A stretch of 64,000 nucleotides of DNA from Fulvia fulva (Eukaryota > Ascomycota > Dothideomycetes > Mycosphaerellales > Mycosphaerellaceae), in the NCBI RefSeq assembly GCF_020509005.1, contig NC_063013.1:3534001-3598000 (forward strand), written 5' to 3'. Of the stretch, positions 41,295-51,441 are shown piece after piece. Positions within the stretch are counted from its first letter, which is position 1, and each line of letters opens with the position of its first letter. The notes below the pieces were generated by a model. It had not been told where the DNA came from and searched no databases. It saw only the letters and a program-made list of their open reading frames with translations. Both the position numbers and the translations under genes were made by a program.

Positions 41295-41785
41295 GGTCGG
41301 TGTACGGAGATGTGTGCTGGAGAGGACAGAAGGCGAGAAGACCTACTGCTCGCTACTCTTGTAGCACCTCCGTCTGGTTTGCATGTAGATGCACTGATGT
41401 GAGCTGCAGAACAGGCGTCATGCCGTCTGCGAGCATGCGAATTGCTCCACGAACCACGCTACGCCAGGTGCTTGCTTCCCGCAGCTGCATGAGGCTTCAA
41501 GTCCGATGGTAGCGAGCGCTGGACGCGTAGAAGAGTGGACGAAGGATACCATGACAACCAATGCTTCCCGATCACGAGAGCACGTGCCAGGTACATGTAT
41601 GGAGGAGGTGGAGAAGCTTGGCCTGCCCGTGGCGGTGTGGCCACGAGCATCTCGCTTCCCTCGTCGGCACGATCCTGTTCCTGACCAGTGACCGCTGACG
41701 AGAGACCCTCCATCATCCATGCCGCGACAGATTGAATTTCTTCACCATCGTGGTCCGTGTGCCGCAATCTTGTCCTCATCAGCAG
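41295..41785. other. Divergent promoter region phosphatase/F-box
   Basis: The 491 bp between the two start codons contain overlapping frames without domains; they are taken as promoter sequence. Confidence 0.45.
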
Positions 41786-42406
41786 ATGGGCACCTTTCTT
41801 CCGTTCTACGAGACCACAATCTCGTCCGCTGCGGCTGGCCGCGCGTTGGCTCTTGGAGAGTTGGTTGAGCAGGTCGCAACGACCGCGTCATACTCCCCAG
41901 ACAGCGCTGATGTCGAGTAGATATTGTTACATCTGCCCGAAGCGGATCTAGTCCGATGCCGTCGAGTGTGTACCACATTCAGAGATACTGTCCTAGGCTC
42001 AAAGACCATACGGCACAAGTTGTTTCTCGAACAGGATGATGGCGCCACCCGGACACTCAACCCTCTGGCGCCAGCGTGGTTCATTCAGCAAAGAAGCGGC
42101 TATCGAGACAATACCATCGCAGCGCGCATCGACATCGTGGACCTCTGGGAGAGATCGACAGCGGAAGTGAGGCCATTGTACGATCAGATGCTTGTTGCGC
42201 AACCTCCCGCGACGCAGTGCGTGATACCGATCACGAACCATAGCACGACGATATTCTTTCGCCGTTCTTATCCAGAAGGCATGACATTCGGGGACCTTGA
42301 ACGTGCAGTGATTTCAGCTTTCGAAATCAGGAAGGGCCGAAAATCAAGTCGTGAGCGCCTACAGGAACTTTCCCAAGACAACTCCGTACTGATCTACTGG
42401 AAATGA
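41786..42406 (+). CDS. F-box protein
   Basis: Exons 41786-41872 and 41921-42406, 190 residues. Splicing out 48 bp that contain an in-frame stop gives an excellent F-box: LALGELVEQILLHLPEADLVRCRRVCTTFRD. F-box proteins bind Skp1 and recruit substrates to SCF ubiquitin ligases. After the box comes NPLAPAWF and about 120 residues without recognised repeats. The donor is GTCGCA, a weak match, but the acceptor (GAGTAG) and the protein logic support it. The start at 41786 is the only ATG that leaves a short lead before the box. Confidence 0.8.
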
Positions 42407-42882
42407 GGTTGGCAACGACAAGTGCGATCTGACTATGGACTGTAGCAACATAGCAGGGCTATGTTGACCATCACAGAACGACAGACAGAGCTCGGCAGTT
42501 ACGTGGAGAGCTTGCTAGCATGTGACAGCAACGACGACTCACGTTACGGGTGGCATGAACATCTGCAGAGATGTTACCTGTAATCTGCCCTCTTCGACAC
42601 TGTGATAGCTAAGAGCGATACCATCAGCGCTTGGTCTGCGAATGGCAGGCAGGAGATTGGGTCACGACAATCAGAGAGGCAACACCCGAAAGAGGAAGCT
42701 TTGACTCATCAAGGGACCAGTCCATATAGTGATTGTATGTACAGCCATCTACAGCCGTCATCGCCATGAGATGTGCAAAATTCTATGCATCACATACGAA
42801 ATTCCCCACTGATCATCTCATCAGTAAGTCATCTTTCTTCCTTCATCCCACATGTTCAACTCCTGTCGATTTGTCCAAACGC
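42407..42882. other. Intergenic, tail-to-tail F-box/protease
   Basis: The 476 bp between convergent genes show nothing recognisable. Confidence 0.5.
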
Positions 42883-44130
42883 TTACTGCGCAGCAAAACC
42901 CAGCCGTGGGCTGCTCCGAGTCCGGTCAAAGACGACAAAGACAGCCTTGAGGAAAATATCGCCAAAGATAGTGAAGCCAATACCGCTGTTCGACTGAATA
43001 CCACCAAAGCAAGTCTCACCCGACGGGTCAATGGGAGCGTAGTTGATGTACTGGCCTGGGACCGCAAAAGTCTTGCCACCGATAGCAACGTTGAAGTTTG
43101 GTGCCTGGGTATCGCATGGCATGGTGTAACCGCCTTGCTGCTCATCGTACTGGGCGCCGTCGACATTGTTGTAGTAAGCGTCGGTGACGCTGTCTGGGAG
43201 GTAGAGGAGTGTAGTGCCAGTGTCAGCGATGGCGCTGCCAATGCTGCTGCCGGAAGTCCTGTTGCTGGAACCAACGGAGTAGCCGCCTGCGGTGAACTCC
43301 CAGAAGCCGTTGCTGGTGCTGACGGGCACGTATGAAATGCTCCCGGTGTACTTTGAGCTGTCAATGTATCCGAAGTCGTAGGTCCCAGCCGCGCCTGCTT
43401 TCAGGTCGCAGGTGAAGAGCTTCTTGGAGAGGGTGCTCTTGACGGTGTCGAAGAAGGTAGTCTGCTGACGTGGCTGAACAGTGTTGATTGTGCTGAAGGC
43501 CAGACCGAGAAGGCCATCGTTGTCCGAGTCCCGGGTGAATTGTGCGGAGACGGAGGTGGCGGCCTCGACGGCTTGGGAGGTCGCGGTGACACCGCCGACA
43601 ACAACCTTGGCGGCGTAGACAGATCCAGAGGCGCCAGAGCCGTCACTGTTCCAGGTGTAGCCGTTCAACTTCTTGCCAGACGAGCTTGGGGTGTAGATTG
43701 AGTGGCCACTTTGCTCGGTCTTTGGCATTAGAGATGAGAAAACCCAGCTGATTAAATCATTAGCATCGTTTGTGGGCATCGAACAGGGAGAGTTGACTTA
43801 CAGATCGGCGGAGCCAGTATCAAAGTCGAGGTTCAAAGTCTTCGCACCAACGGTGACTGGGCAGAGGTAGGACTGATCGAACTGCTCAGGGTTGGCAGCT
43901 ACGCTGCCTTGTTGAGCAGCAGCGGCAGCCTTAACGGCAGCTGGAGCAACCGCACCGACATGCGCGTACTTATCGTAGGTCTTGTGCATCTGGATCGGGC
44001 CATTCTTGCGAACCATACCTTTCGGTACTTGGGCGACCTGGAAAGTGCTGCGTCCAACGAGCTCTGCAGGTGCAGCAAGGGACAGGCCGGCTGATGCCAC
44101 CAGGGCGGCCGAAGCGAGCGTGAAATGCAT
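42883..44130 (-). CDS. Secreted pepsin-like aspartic protease (A1 family)
   Basis: Exons 43802-44130 and 42883-43747 (54-bp intron), 397 residues. A signal peptide and a propeptide with a conserved KTYDKY segment precede the mature enzyme. The two active-site motifs are [11 protein letters not shown], restored across the intron, and [24 protein letters not shown] and [18 protein letters not shown] (GDxFL) are typical of endothiapepsin/penicillopepsin-type enzymes, and a single disulfide (CDTQ..ETCFGG) fits. It should be active at acid pH outside the cell. The upstream frame beyond 44130 has no better start. Confidence 0.94.
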
Positions 44131-46309
44131 GATGAGCGTGGAGTGAGAGTGAATAATAGACTTCGTTCGACGAGTCAATGGGCCTGCCTTGGGGAGTACC
44201 TGGAGCTGGACTGGGGAGAGGATGAGAGTGAAAGACCTGCCTTAGAGACAGGCTCATGGGTCTTTTGTATCCTTGCCCTGGGCTTGGATCGCCAGTGCAT
44301 GTGAGGCTGTACTGCTCGTGAGTGAACGACATGGCAGCAATCAAAGGTCACTAGCCAGTCACCAGGACCAGATGCTTGTCCGAGCGGCGACATTGCTTGA
44401 AAGGCATGGCGTCTTAGCATGACTGCCAAAGTACGGGTACCTACATGAGATGCTTACCACAAAGCGCAACTCGCAAATCAGCCATGCAGTAGCAGAGCAC
44501 TTACTGTACCAGGCACTCGACGGTGCTAAGTGACACGGCGTGATAGTTGCAGTAGTCCACCCTCAAAGCCGGCTTGTGGTCATGGCAAGGTCGTGCATCG
44601 GATTGGTGCGACTCGTATGGGATAAATGAACGCTACGTTGTGCATTGTTTGCTGAAGGGCCTTGGTTCCTGATGCCATCAGTGGCATGACAGGTGTTATT
44701 GACAAAGCACGAATAGGAATGATTTCAGCAGTGTGTCAGCCCTACAGGGGCGCCTCGGCCGACGTCTGAGGTCCATTAGAATGGGTAGCTTGCGGGAGAT
44801 GGCACGCCATAGAAGCCTTCCGACTTCTGCGGGTCTTGGGAAGATCTACGTTGCCAAGTAACAGGCTGCTCAAGTCTTTGACTACCGGAGCTTGAGCAGT
44901 GTATGATAAGCCTTGTCATGTGCTTAGTTCGTGTCAATTGGTGGCAGTGTATGGTTGCACGCATTAGTCTGAGGCCGTCCTGGCACTGGGCAAGAGCATC
45001 GGCTGTCGCTCTCAAGCGAAGTGAGCGTTGCATTCCGGCACAAGGTGTGCAATAGATGAGAGTCGTCCGGGAGTGTGGTCGCAAGCACAGTCGACTTGTT
45101 GAACTTGCCGTACGAGCGGTGCGCCACAGAAGCGAGGCCACGCTAGGTCCGACAACGCGCGCCGTTGATTTGCGTACATTGCAAGAGCAACAAGCACTCG
45201 ACGACCACGAACAGCTGGTCCCGCGGTGTGGCAACGACTGCGCTCGCCATCGTAGCCGTAGTCGTCTTTGTGAAGTGTTAAGGGGAGGACGTGATTGGCG
45301 CAGAAATGAAAGCAAGTTCAGGTGGAGTTGTCGAGAGCCGTTTGCGCTTTGCCCAATGGAGCAGGAGCGCTGACATCGGCGCCGCCCGGTCGGATCTGCC
45401 GAGCGATCCGAGCCTTCACAAGCTGAGGTTCAGGCCAGCAAACATACAACAACACCAACGTCGGAGGACTGTCTGCAACCTGGTGCAGATGGACACACGG
45501 CAGCGCATTACTTACCGCTGCTCTGGAAAAAGACACAAGGTGCCACTTCTCTGATCGGCTGAAGGTCACCACTCCTGCTACCTCTCGTACTACGACGAGG
45601 CATGATCAGCGGTCACAAAGAGAGCGCATCACTCGTCGCAGAGGCGGGCGTGGGCTCGATGGTACTTGAAAGCATGCCACCCATGCCGTTGGACCTGGTG
45701 ACAACGAGTTACATCATGCGGCAGTTCTGTAGCACTCAGCAAGAAGCTCTGGTATGGAACGAGCTTCGTCAGAGTACCATACTGTAGCTGACATCGTTAC
45801 TGCCGAAAGACTCACGCCATGGGCACTTCGCACGTACATTACCGTTACGGTAGCTGGCGGAACGAGATAGTGTGAACCACGAAAGCTAGTTTGCCTGGGT
45901 CATCAGGTCTGGTAGGCAGCGTTGCCGTACAGCAGAGCCTCCTGGGGCGACTACACGTTACCATGTCTGAAGCAGTGTGATGAAGGTGAGAGCTGCGAAG
46001 CAAGATGACATTGACATGTCGAAGCTTTTGATCTCTGGTTGTTTGTACAGTAAGTAGTAAGTCGATGGTATAAGTGGTATCACAAAGTCCAGCAATAGCT
46101 GAGACTCTCAGCAGAGCCACCCTGAGATACGCCTTTTGCCTCCGGAATCGCAATCATGCCGTCCCGAGGAGTCGTAGCACGTTCACGTCGTGTCGCTCTG
46201 TAGCCCATAACGCCAGTATATGCAAGTGCAAAAGGACCGTAGTCCTGACCAGAACGCCATCGCTGCATGCAAAGTCTTGATCCAGCCCACTGGACGGATA
46301 GCCCTATAA
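44131..46309. other. Long gene-poor stretch
   Basis: About 2.2 kb between the protease promoter and the RPC82 stop. On the minus strand around 44776-45315 all three frames are open for 60-180 codons; one could be a small gene, but none shows a domain or a consistent splice path. Nothing else was recognised. Confidence 0.4.
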
Positions 46310-48297
46310 TCATGACACCAAAGAAACATCTCGACCTGAAAAGTCCCGGAAAAGCGCCACGAGCTCGTCCATGCGCTGAACTCCAAGCCATAATCGCTCT
46401 TCGAGCTCTCGCCATTCGGCCAAAGCCTTGCGATCTGGTTGTGGCAAATCTTTCATAGCAACCGTCTGAGCCTTCTCGATAATGCTGCGGTAAGTCTCTC
46501 GTTCGCGCCCAAGACGTTGCAGGGTTCGAGACATGCTCTGGTAAGTCTGCTGCAGCATCAAGCTTTGTACTCGAGACTGCTCGTGGAAATACAGGTATAC
46601 AGCTCGCGATGGTTGCCGTGACCCATCTTTGGGGATCTCCTGTGACTCGACGAATCCAGCGTACTGTAGAATGGTGAGGACCGCTTGTACGTCCTTGGTG
46701 CGCATCATGACAAGATTTGCAATCTGCTTCCCTTCCAACCGGCCACGTTCTCGGAGCAGTCGAAGAATTCTTACAGAGATCTTGCCGTATCGCGCAGACA
46801 CGGTGGAGTCGATATCCGCTTGAATGAGCGTGTCAGTGAGAGACGGAAAGTGAACTTTCCACTCGCCGCCTCCGCCTCCGCCAACGCGCCTGCAGAACGT
46901 CTTGGGATGTTCTTCGAGGAGCCTGAGATGATCCTCGATGAGATGTAAGCGTTTCGTGCGCTTCTCATACGATACGTGGCCGTTGACTTGATAGTCGTCG
47001 TCTTCTGACTCGGAACCGATCTCCTGCTTGATGCCAATGTCGGCGAACTCGTTGTCGACAAGTTTCCTCTTCTTCTTGTCTTTGCTGTCGACCTTTTGAA
47101 TGTCCGAGTGGATGCCTAGGTTCAGGTCAAGGCTTGGATCGAGTAAGTCGGCCACTTCTGCCGTGGTGGCAACAGGAAGGTCGGACTCTTCGTCTTCATC
47201 ATCATCGTCTTTCTTCGATCGCTCTGCATCGTCTTTGGCACGGACCTTGGTCTCAAGTGCTTGCAGAAGCGCGCCATAGACGTTGGCAGTGACAGGGCCA
47301 AGGTACGGCTCAGCCAAGTGCGACAGGCGATCGCTGCGCAGAGCTGCAATACATTGAGCGTAGTTCACTTTCAATATCATCTCGTTCTGCACAGTGTTAG
47401 CGACGGAACTCTGCATTGAGGATGGCCACAACACAGTACCGGAAGCCTTGGAGCGTTGTCGTCGTCGAGGTCGTCATCGCCGTGGCTGTAGTGGCCGCCG
47501 TTCGTCATGCCGCCGTTGAGTCTAACGCGCTTGACTGGCTCTCCTGGACGGTGTATGATGCCCCTCGAGTCAACATCTCGATACTCGTTATAGTCGTCGG
47601 CATCACGCCACTTTCGCTTGAGCACTCGGACGGCTGTCTCGAACTCGTTCTTTTTCTTCGAACCTGTGATCTTGCGGTCTGGGAACGAGTCGCTAATGAC
47701 CGACTCTTCGGCCTCTGTTTGCAGATCTGCGGATGGCTTGTACATGCGTGGGCTGAATTTGATCAGGAAGCCTGCTTTCAGCAACCTGCGAATAGTGCCG
47801 TGGAACTGGGGAACGGTGGTGATCTTGCCATGCTGCACCTTGTGACTGTTATCCACGCCATTGACCTTGACCTCACCATTCATGTGCTCAGCGCAGCGTT
47901 CTATTCCACTGTCACGTTTCGAGGGCTCCAGATCGAATGCCTGTGCGAGATCTCCTATCCGAGCATGACCGAGCTGTAGCAGGTTGGAGATGATCTTGCC
48001 CGCACCTTCGCCATGTCGGTCGTCGACGAGTGTGATGATGCGATTGGATCGGAGAAGATAGTAGGTGTTGCGCCAGTCGACTTGGTAGAAGGTGAGCTCG
48101 TCGTCGGCGGTGTGGTGGCGGATGAGATGCTGCTGGATCAGGACGGTGAGGGCGTGGCGCATCTGGCGGGCTGGTATGCGCGTGTGCTGTTGAAGCTGGA
48201 TGTGGGACAAACGGCCCTTGGTCGCCAGAGTGGAAAAAATTTTCTTCGCCCGTTGGCCACACGTCTCTTGCACGAGGAGTGCGCATAGTTCTTCCAT
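46310..48297 (-). CDS. RPC82: RNA polymerase III subunit RPC3/Rpc82
   Basis: Part of the Rpc82-Rpc34-Rpc31 heterotrimer that opens promoters for tRNA and 5S synthesis. Exons are 47440-48297 and 46310-47386, 644 residues. An apparent frameshift at 47.4 kb is resolved by a 53-bp intron (GTACTG, branch CGCTAAC, GTGCAG) that joins PRLP to NEMILKVNYAQCIAALRS. Winged-helix segments are visible: ELCALLVQETCG..IFSTL at the N-terminus, LLKAGFLIKFSPRMY, and YGKISVRILRLLRERGRLEGKQI near the C-terminus. A Leu-rich coiled coil ends the protein. Lys/Asp-rich disordered loops lie in the middle. The track-like start at 48315 is TTG, so the ATG at 48295-48297 is used. Confidence 0.94.
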
Positions 48298-48983
48298 AGT
48301 TTGTAAAGTCCTCAAAACCTATCCTCTTCTTAGCGGACAATTCCTGATGCGGTGGGTAGCCGAGATGTGCGTGCAACGAACCTCTCACGTTTGGAGGACT
48401 GCGTGTTGCTACCGTAAAGTGCGCATTGGTAGCGACTGCGAGTGAGCGTCAGTCGTGTGATTGTAACAATAGCAGCACAGAGCACAGTCACACGCCGGTC
48501 CTCATTGTAAGAAGACAGTAGTGGGAGCGTGACAGACCTTTTGCAGCGCAGAATCACTTCTCGGCCCGCAAGCCAATCACGGCGCGCAGCTTCCATCTGA
48601 CGAACGGGCAAGGCCTGGTGATTCGTGACAAAGTATGTTGCCGCCGATATAATTGACGACTTCAATGCTGGAAAGCTGCCGAAAGAACGCTTGTCTGTAG
48701 ATTCAAGACCGCTCGACGCGCTGCTCCCTCCACTGCATGAGCCTGACCTCGCTACTCAGCTGCATGCCACGGGTTACAGGAACCCTCGAACGGCCTGCGC
48801 TTCTGTGAGGGATCGAAGCGCTAGACGGCAAACAACTTTGTCACCGGCCCGTGGGGCACACCCGGAGGCAGATCGGATGCTCGAGAAAGCTGTGAGTGCT
48901 GTGCTTCACTTTGCCTGGCCTGCCATTGCCGTCGACCATCACTCCGCATACACCACCCATCCCCGCGAGGGCCCTCTACAACC
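48298..48983. promoter_or_regulatory. Divergent promoter region RPC82/QCR2
   Basis: The 686 bp between two start codons contain both promoters. Open frames here start on non-ATG codons and carry no domain. Confidence 0.45.
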
Positions 48984-50459
48984 ATGATCGCGCGCTCTGC
49001 CATCTCCAGGCAGGCCCAGCGAGCTGCGCGCCAGTCGTGGCAGCAGTCGAGAAACTATGCTGCGGCGACCGGCTCCCTAGCATACCAGACTGGCGATGCC
49101 AATGGCATCAAGGTCGCCAGCAGAGATCAGCCCGGCGCCGTCTCTACACTCGCACTCGTCACCAAGGCCGGCACACGATACGAGCCAGTCCCAGGCCTTG
49201 CAGAGGCGCTGCAGCGCTACGCGTTTAAGGTGAGGTGGAATACGTGCGGTAGAGCATGAGGACACTACGGCTAACGAGGATCAATGCATAGTCCACCGAG
49301 CGACGATCGACTCTCCGTATACAACGCGAATCAGAGCTGCTGGGCTCAGAGCTCCTCCGCAACCACACCCGCGAGAACCTCATAGTCGGTGCCAAGTTCC
49401 TTCGCGATGATCTCCCATACTTTGTTGAGCTGCTCGCCGAGGTCGTGAGCATGACCAAGTACCAGCGTGAGTACTGCAAGAGTATGGATAGAAATGGTCC
49501 GGCCTATTAACACTTCTGCAGAGCACATCGTGAACGAGGAGGTCATTCCCGTGATGCAACTCAACTCCAAGCACCACATTGGTAACACTCTCTCCCTGGC
49601 TACTGACAGCGCACACGGTCTTGCTTTCCACCGCGGTCTCGGAATGGCCGAGAAGCCGACTTCGTCAGTGTTCAGCAAATATGTGACAGCCGATGCCTTG
49701 ACCGAATATGCCGGAGCAGCATACGCTAAGCCAAACTTCGCGATCGTTGGAAACGGTATTGAGCAGTCAGCTCTTACCAAGTGGGTTGGCGAGTTCTTCA
49801 CCGACGTTTCTGAGCAGTCAACCTACGAGATCAAGTCTGAGCAGAGCAAGTACTACGGTGGCGAGGAGCGCATTGCTCACGGCTCTGGCAACTCCATGGT
49901 TCTGGCCTTCCCTGGCTCCAGCTCCGCGACTGGCTCCTTCTACAAGCCGGAAGTGGCTGTCCTCGCAGCGCTTCTTGGTGGTGAAACCAGCATCAAGTGG
50001 GCACCTGGCTTCTCTCTTCTTGCAAAGGCTGCCGCGGAAACACCACTTCTCCACATCTCCACCAAGTCGCTCACCTACACTGATGCTGGCCTGCTCACCA
50101 TCGGCCTGAATGGTACTGCCTCGGACATCCGCGCCACGGCACCAAAGGTTGTTGAGGCTCTTAAGGGTGCAGCACAAACCATCAGCGAGGAGGACTTCAA
50201 CAAGGCCAAGGCGCTCGCGAAGTTCAAGGAGCTCGAATTCGCGTCCGGAACACAAGCCGCAATCGAGTACACTGGTGCTGGCCTTGTCCGTGACGGCAAG
50301 CCATACCAGATCAACGAAGTTGCATCATCCCTGGATGGTGTGACATTGGACAAGGTCAAGCAGGTCGCCAAGGAGGGTCTTGAGAACAAGGCTTCCGTAA
50401 GTACAGTCGGCGACCTGTACCAGCTACCTTATGCAGAGGAGATTGGCCTGAAAGTGTAA
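48984..50459 (+). CDS. QCR2: Cytochrome bc1 complex core protein 2
   Basis: M16-family structural subunit of respiratory complex III in the mitochondrial inner membrane, with no active metalloprotease site. Exons are 48984-49229, 49292-49466 and 49522-50459, giving 452 residues. The N-terminus is an Arg/Ser/Gln-rich import presequence ending near SRNYAAATG. Conserved blocks are GVKVASRDQ-like (GIKVASRDQPGAVSTLALVTKAGTR), ERRSTLRIQRESELLG, NFAIVGNGIE and LPYAEEIGLKV. The HxxEH motif is absent, as expected for core 2. Introns of 62 and 55 bp join exactly in frame. ATP15, another oxidative-phosphorylation gene, follows 293 bp downstream on the same strand. Confidence 0.95.
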
Positions 50460-50752
50460 ATACCATAGAAGTTTTCTTGAGTGACGGCGCAGATAGTCAG
50501 CTGTACCAATACAATACAAGCGCTCGTTGATTATGTACATATTTATGAAAATGTCTCTTGTTAACAAGTCCTGCTCACGATCACTCACTGCAGCTCTCAT
50601 CGTTTCATCGAGATCACGTGCCATTTGTCGCATTGAGTTCGGCGAGAGCTTCCGTCTTCCGAGCTCCTCCATCGACCGGCGTGCATCTCGAATCGCATCA
50701 AGCAGCACCCAGACCACCTTACGAAGCCCAAACACACCTCACACCGGACACA

Positions 50753-51163
50753 ATGGCATTCGCGTGGAAAGCCGCTGGCATCACGTACGTTGAGGCGCCT
50801 GAAACGATCCCGCACCGCGCCTGCCGACCGAGGAAGTACTGATGATTGTTTCTCTACAGCTACAACCGCTACCTGGCCGTCGCCTCGCGTGTTGTGCGCC
50901 GCTCGCTGAAGGATGATAAGAGACTGCAGGCCGAGAGGAGAGGAGAGATGGACTTGAGGTTCGCAAAGTGGGAGGTAAGGACACCCTGAAGCCATACCAT
51001 GAAGCGCTGGCTGCGCGAAGAGGACACGGAGGTGCGACATGGGCAAGGGAACAAATCGCTAATGATATTCGACATACAGAACGGCAAGCAGAGTGAGATG
51101 AAGTCGGTTGAGGAGGCCAACCAGTCCGCTATGCAGCAGCAGGCTGGCCAGTCCGCGCAGTAG
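50753..51163 (+). CDS. ATP15: Mitochondrial ATP synthase epsilon subunit
   Basis: Small central-stalk subunit of F1. Three exons, 50753-50784, 50860-50974 and 51080-51163, give 76 residues. Spliced, it reads MAFAWKAAGITYNRYLAVAS, then RVVRRSLKDDKRLQAERRGEMDLRFAKWENGKQ, the classic fungal epsilon sequence, with a Gln/Ser-rich tail that is longer than in yeast (62 residues). Introns are 75 and 105 bp. No presequence is needed in this family. The gene is missed by simple ORF listing because each exon is short. Confidence 0.93.
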
Positions 51164-51441
51164 ATGCTGGGCTTGGAACGAAAGCGAAGGACTCCAGGGC
51201 AGTCTCCATGAAGCGCGGCACAATACTACGAGGCAACAAAACGCTCTCGTACCACCCAGAGGCCATCTGAGCGCACAGCAGCACTTGTATCATGTGTATA
51301 TAGAACCGTCACCAGAAAACGCCAAGGGGTCCGAGCTTCGCTGCAGCTTCGCATCTCAAAGATCTCAATACTTGCCTTCTGTAACTTTTCTACAATGGAA
51401 CATCGCACACCTGTGACCCTTGAATCTGTCGTGTCGCTGAT

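Noticed and set aside
47377..47460. Apparent frameshift in RPC82
   Set aside because: A 53-bp intron with GT donor, CTAAC branch and AG acceptor restores the conserved frame exactly.
50399..50410. GTAAGTACAG near the end of QCR2 as an intron donor
   Set aside because: The family sequence ASVSTVGDLY reads straight through; no acceptor is needed.
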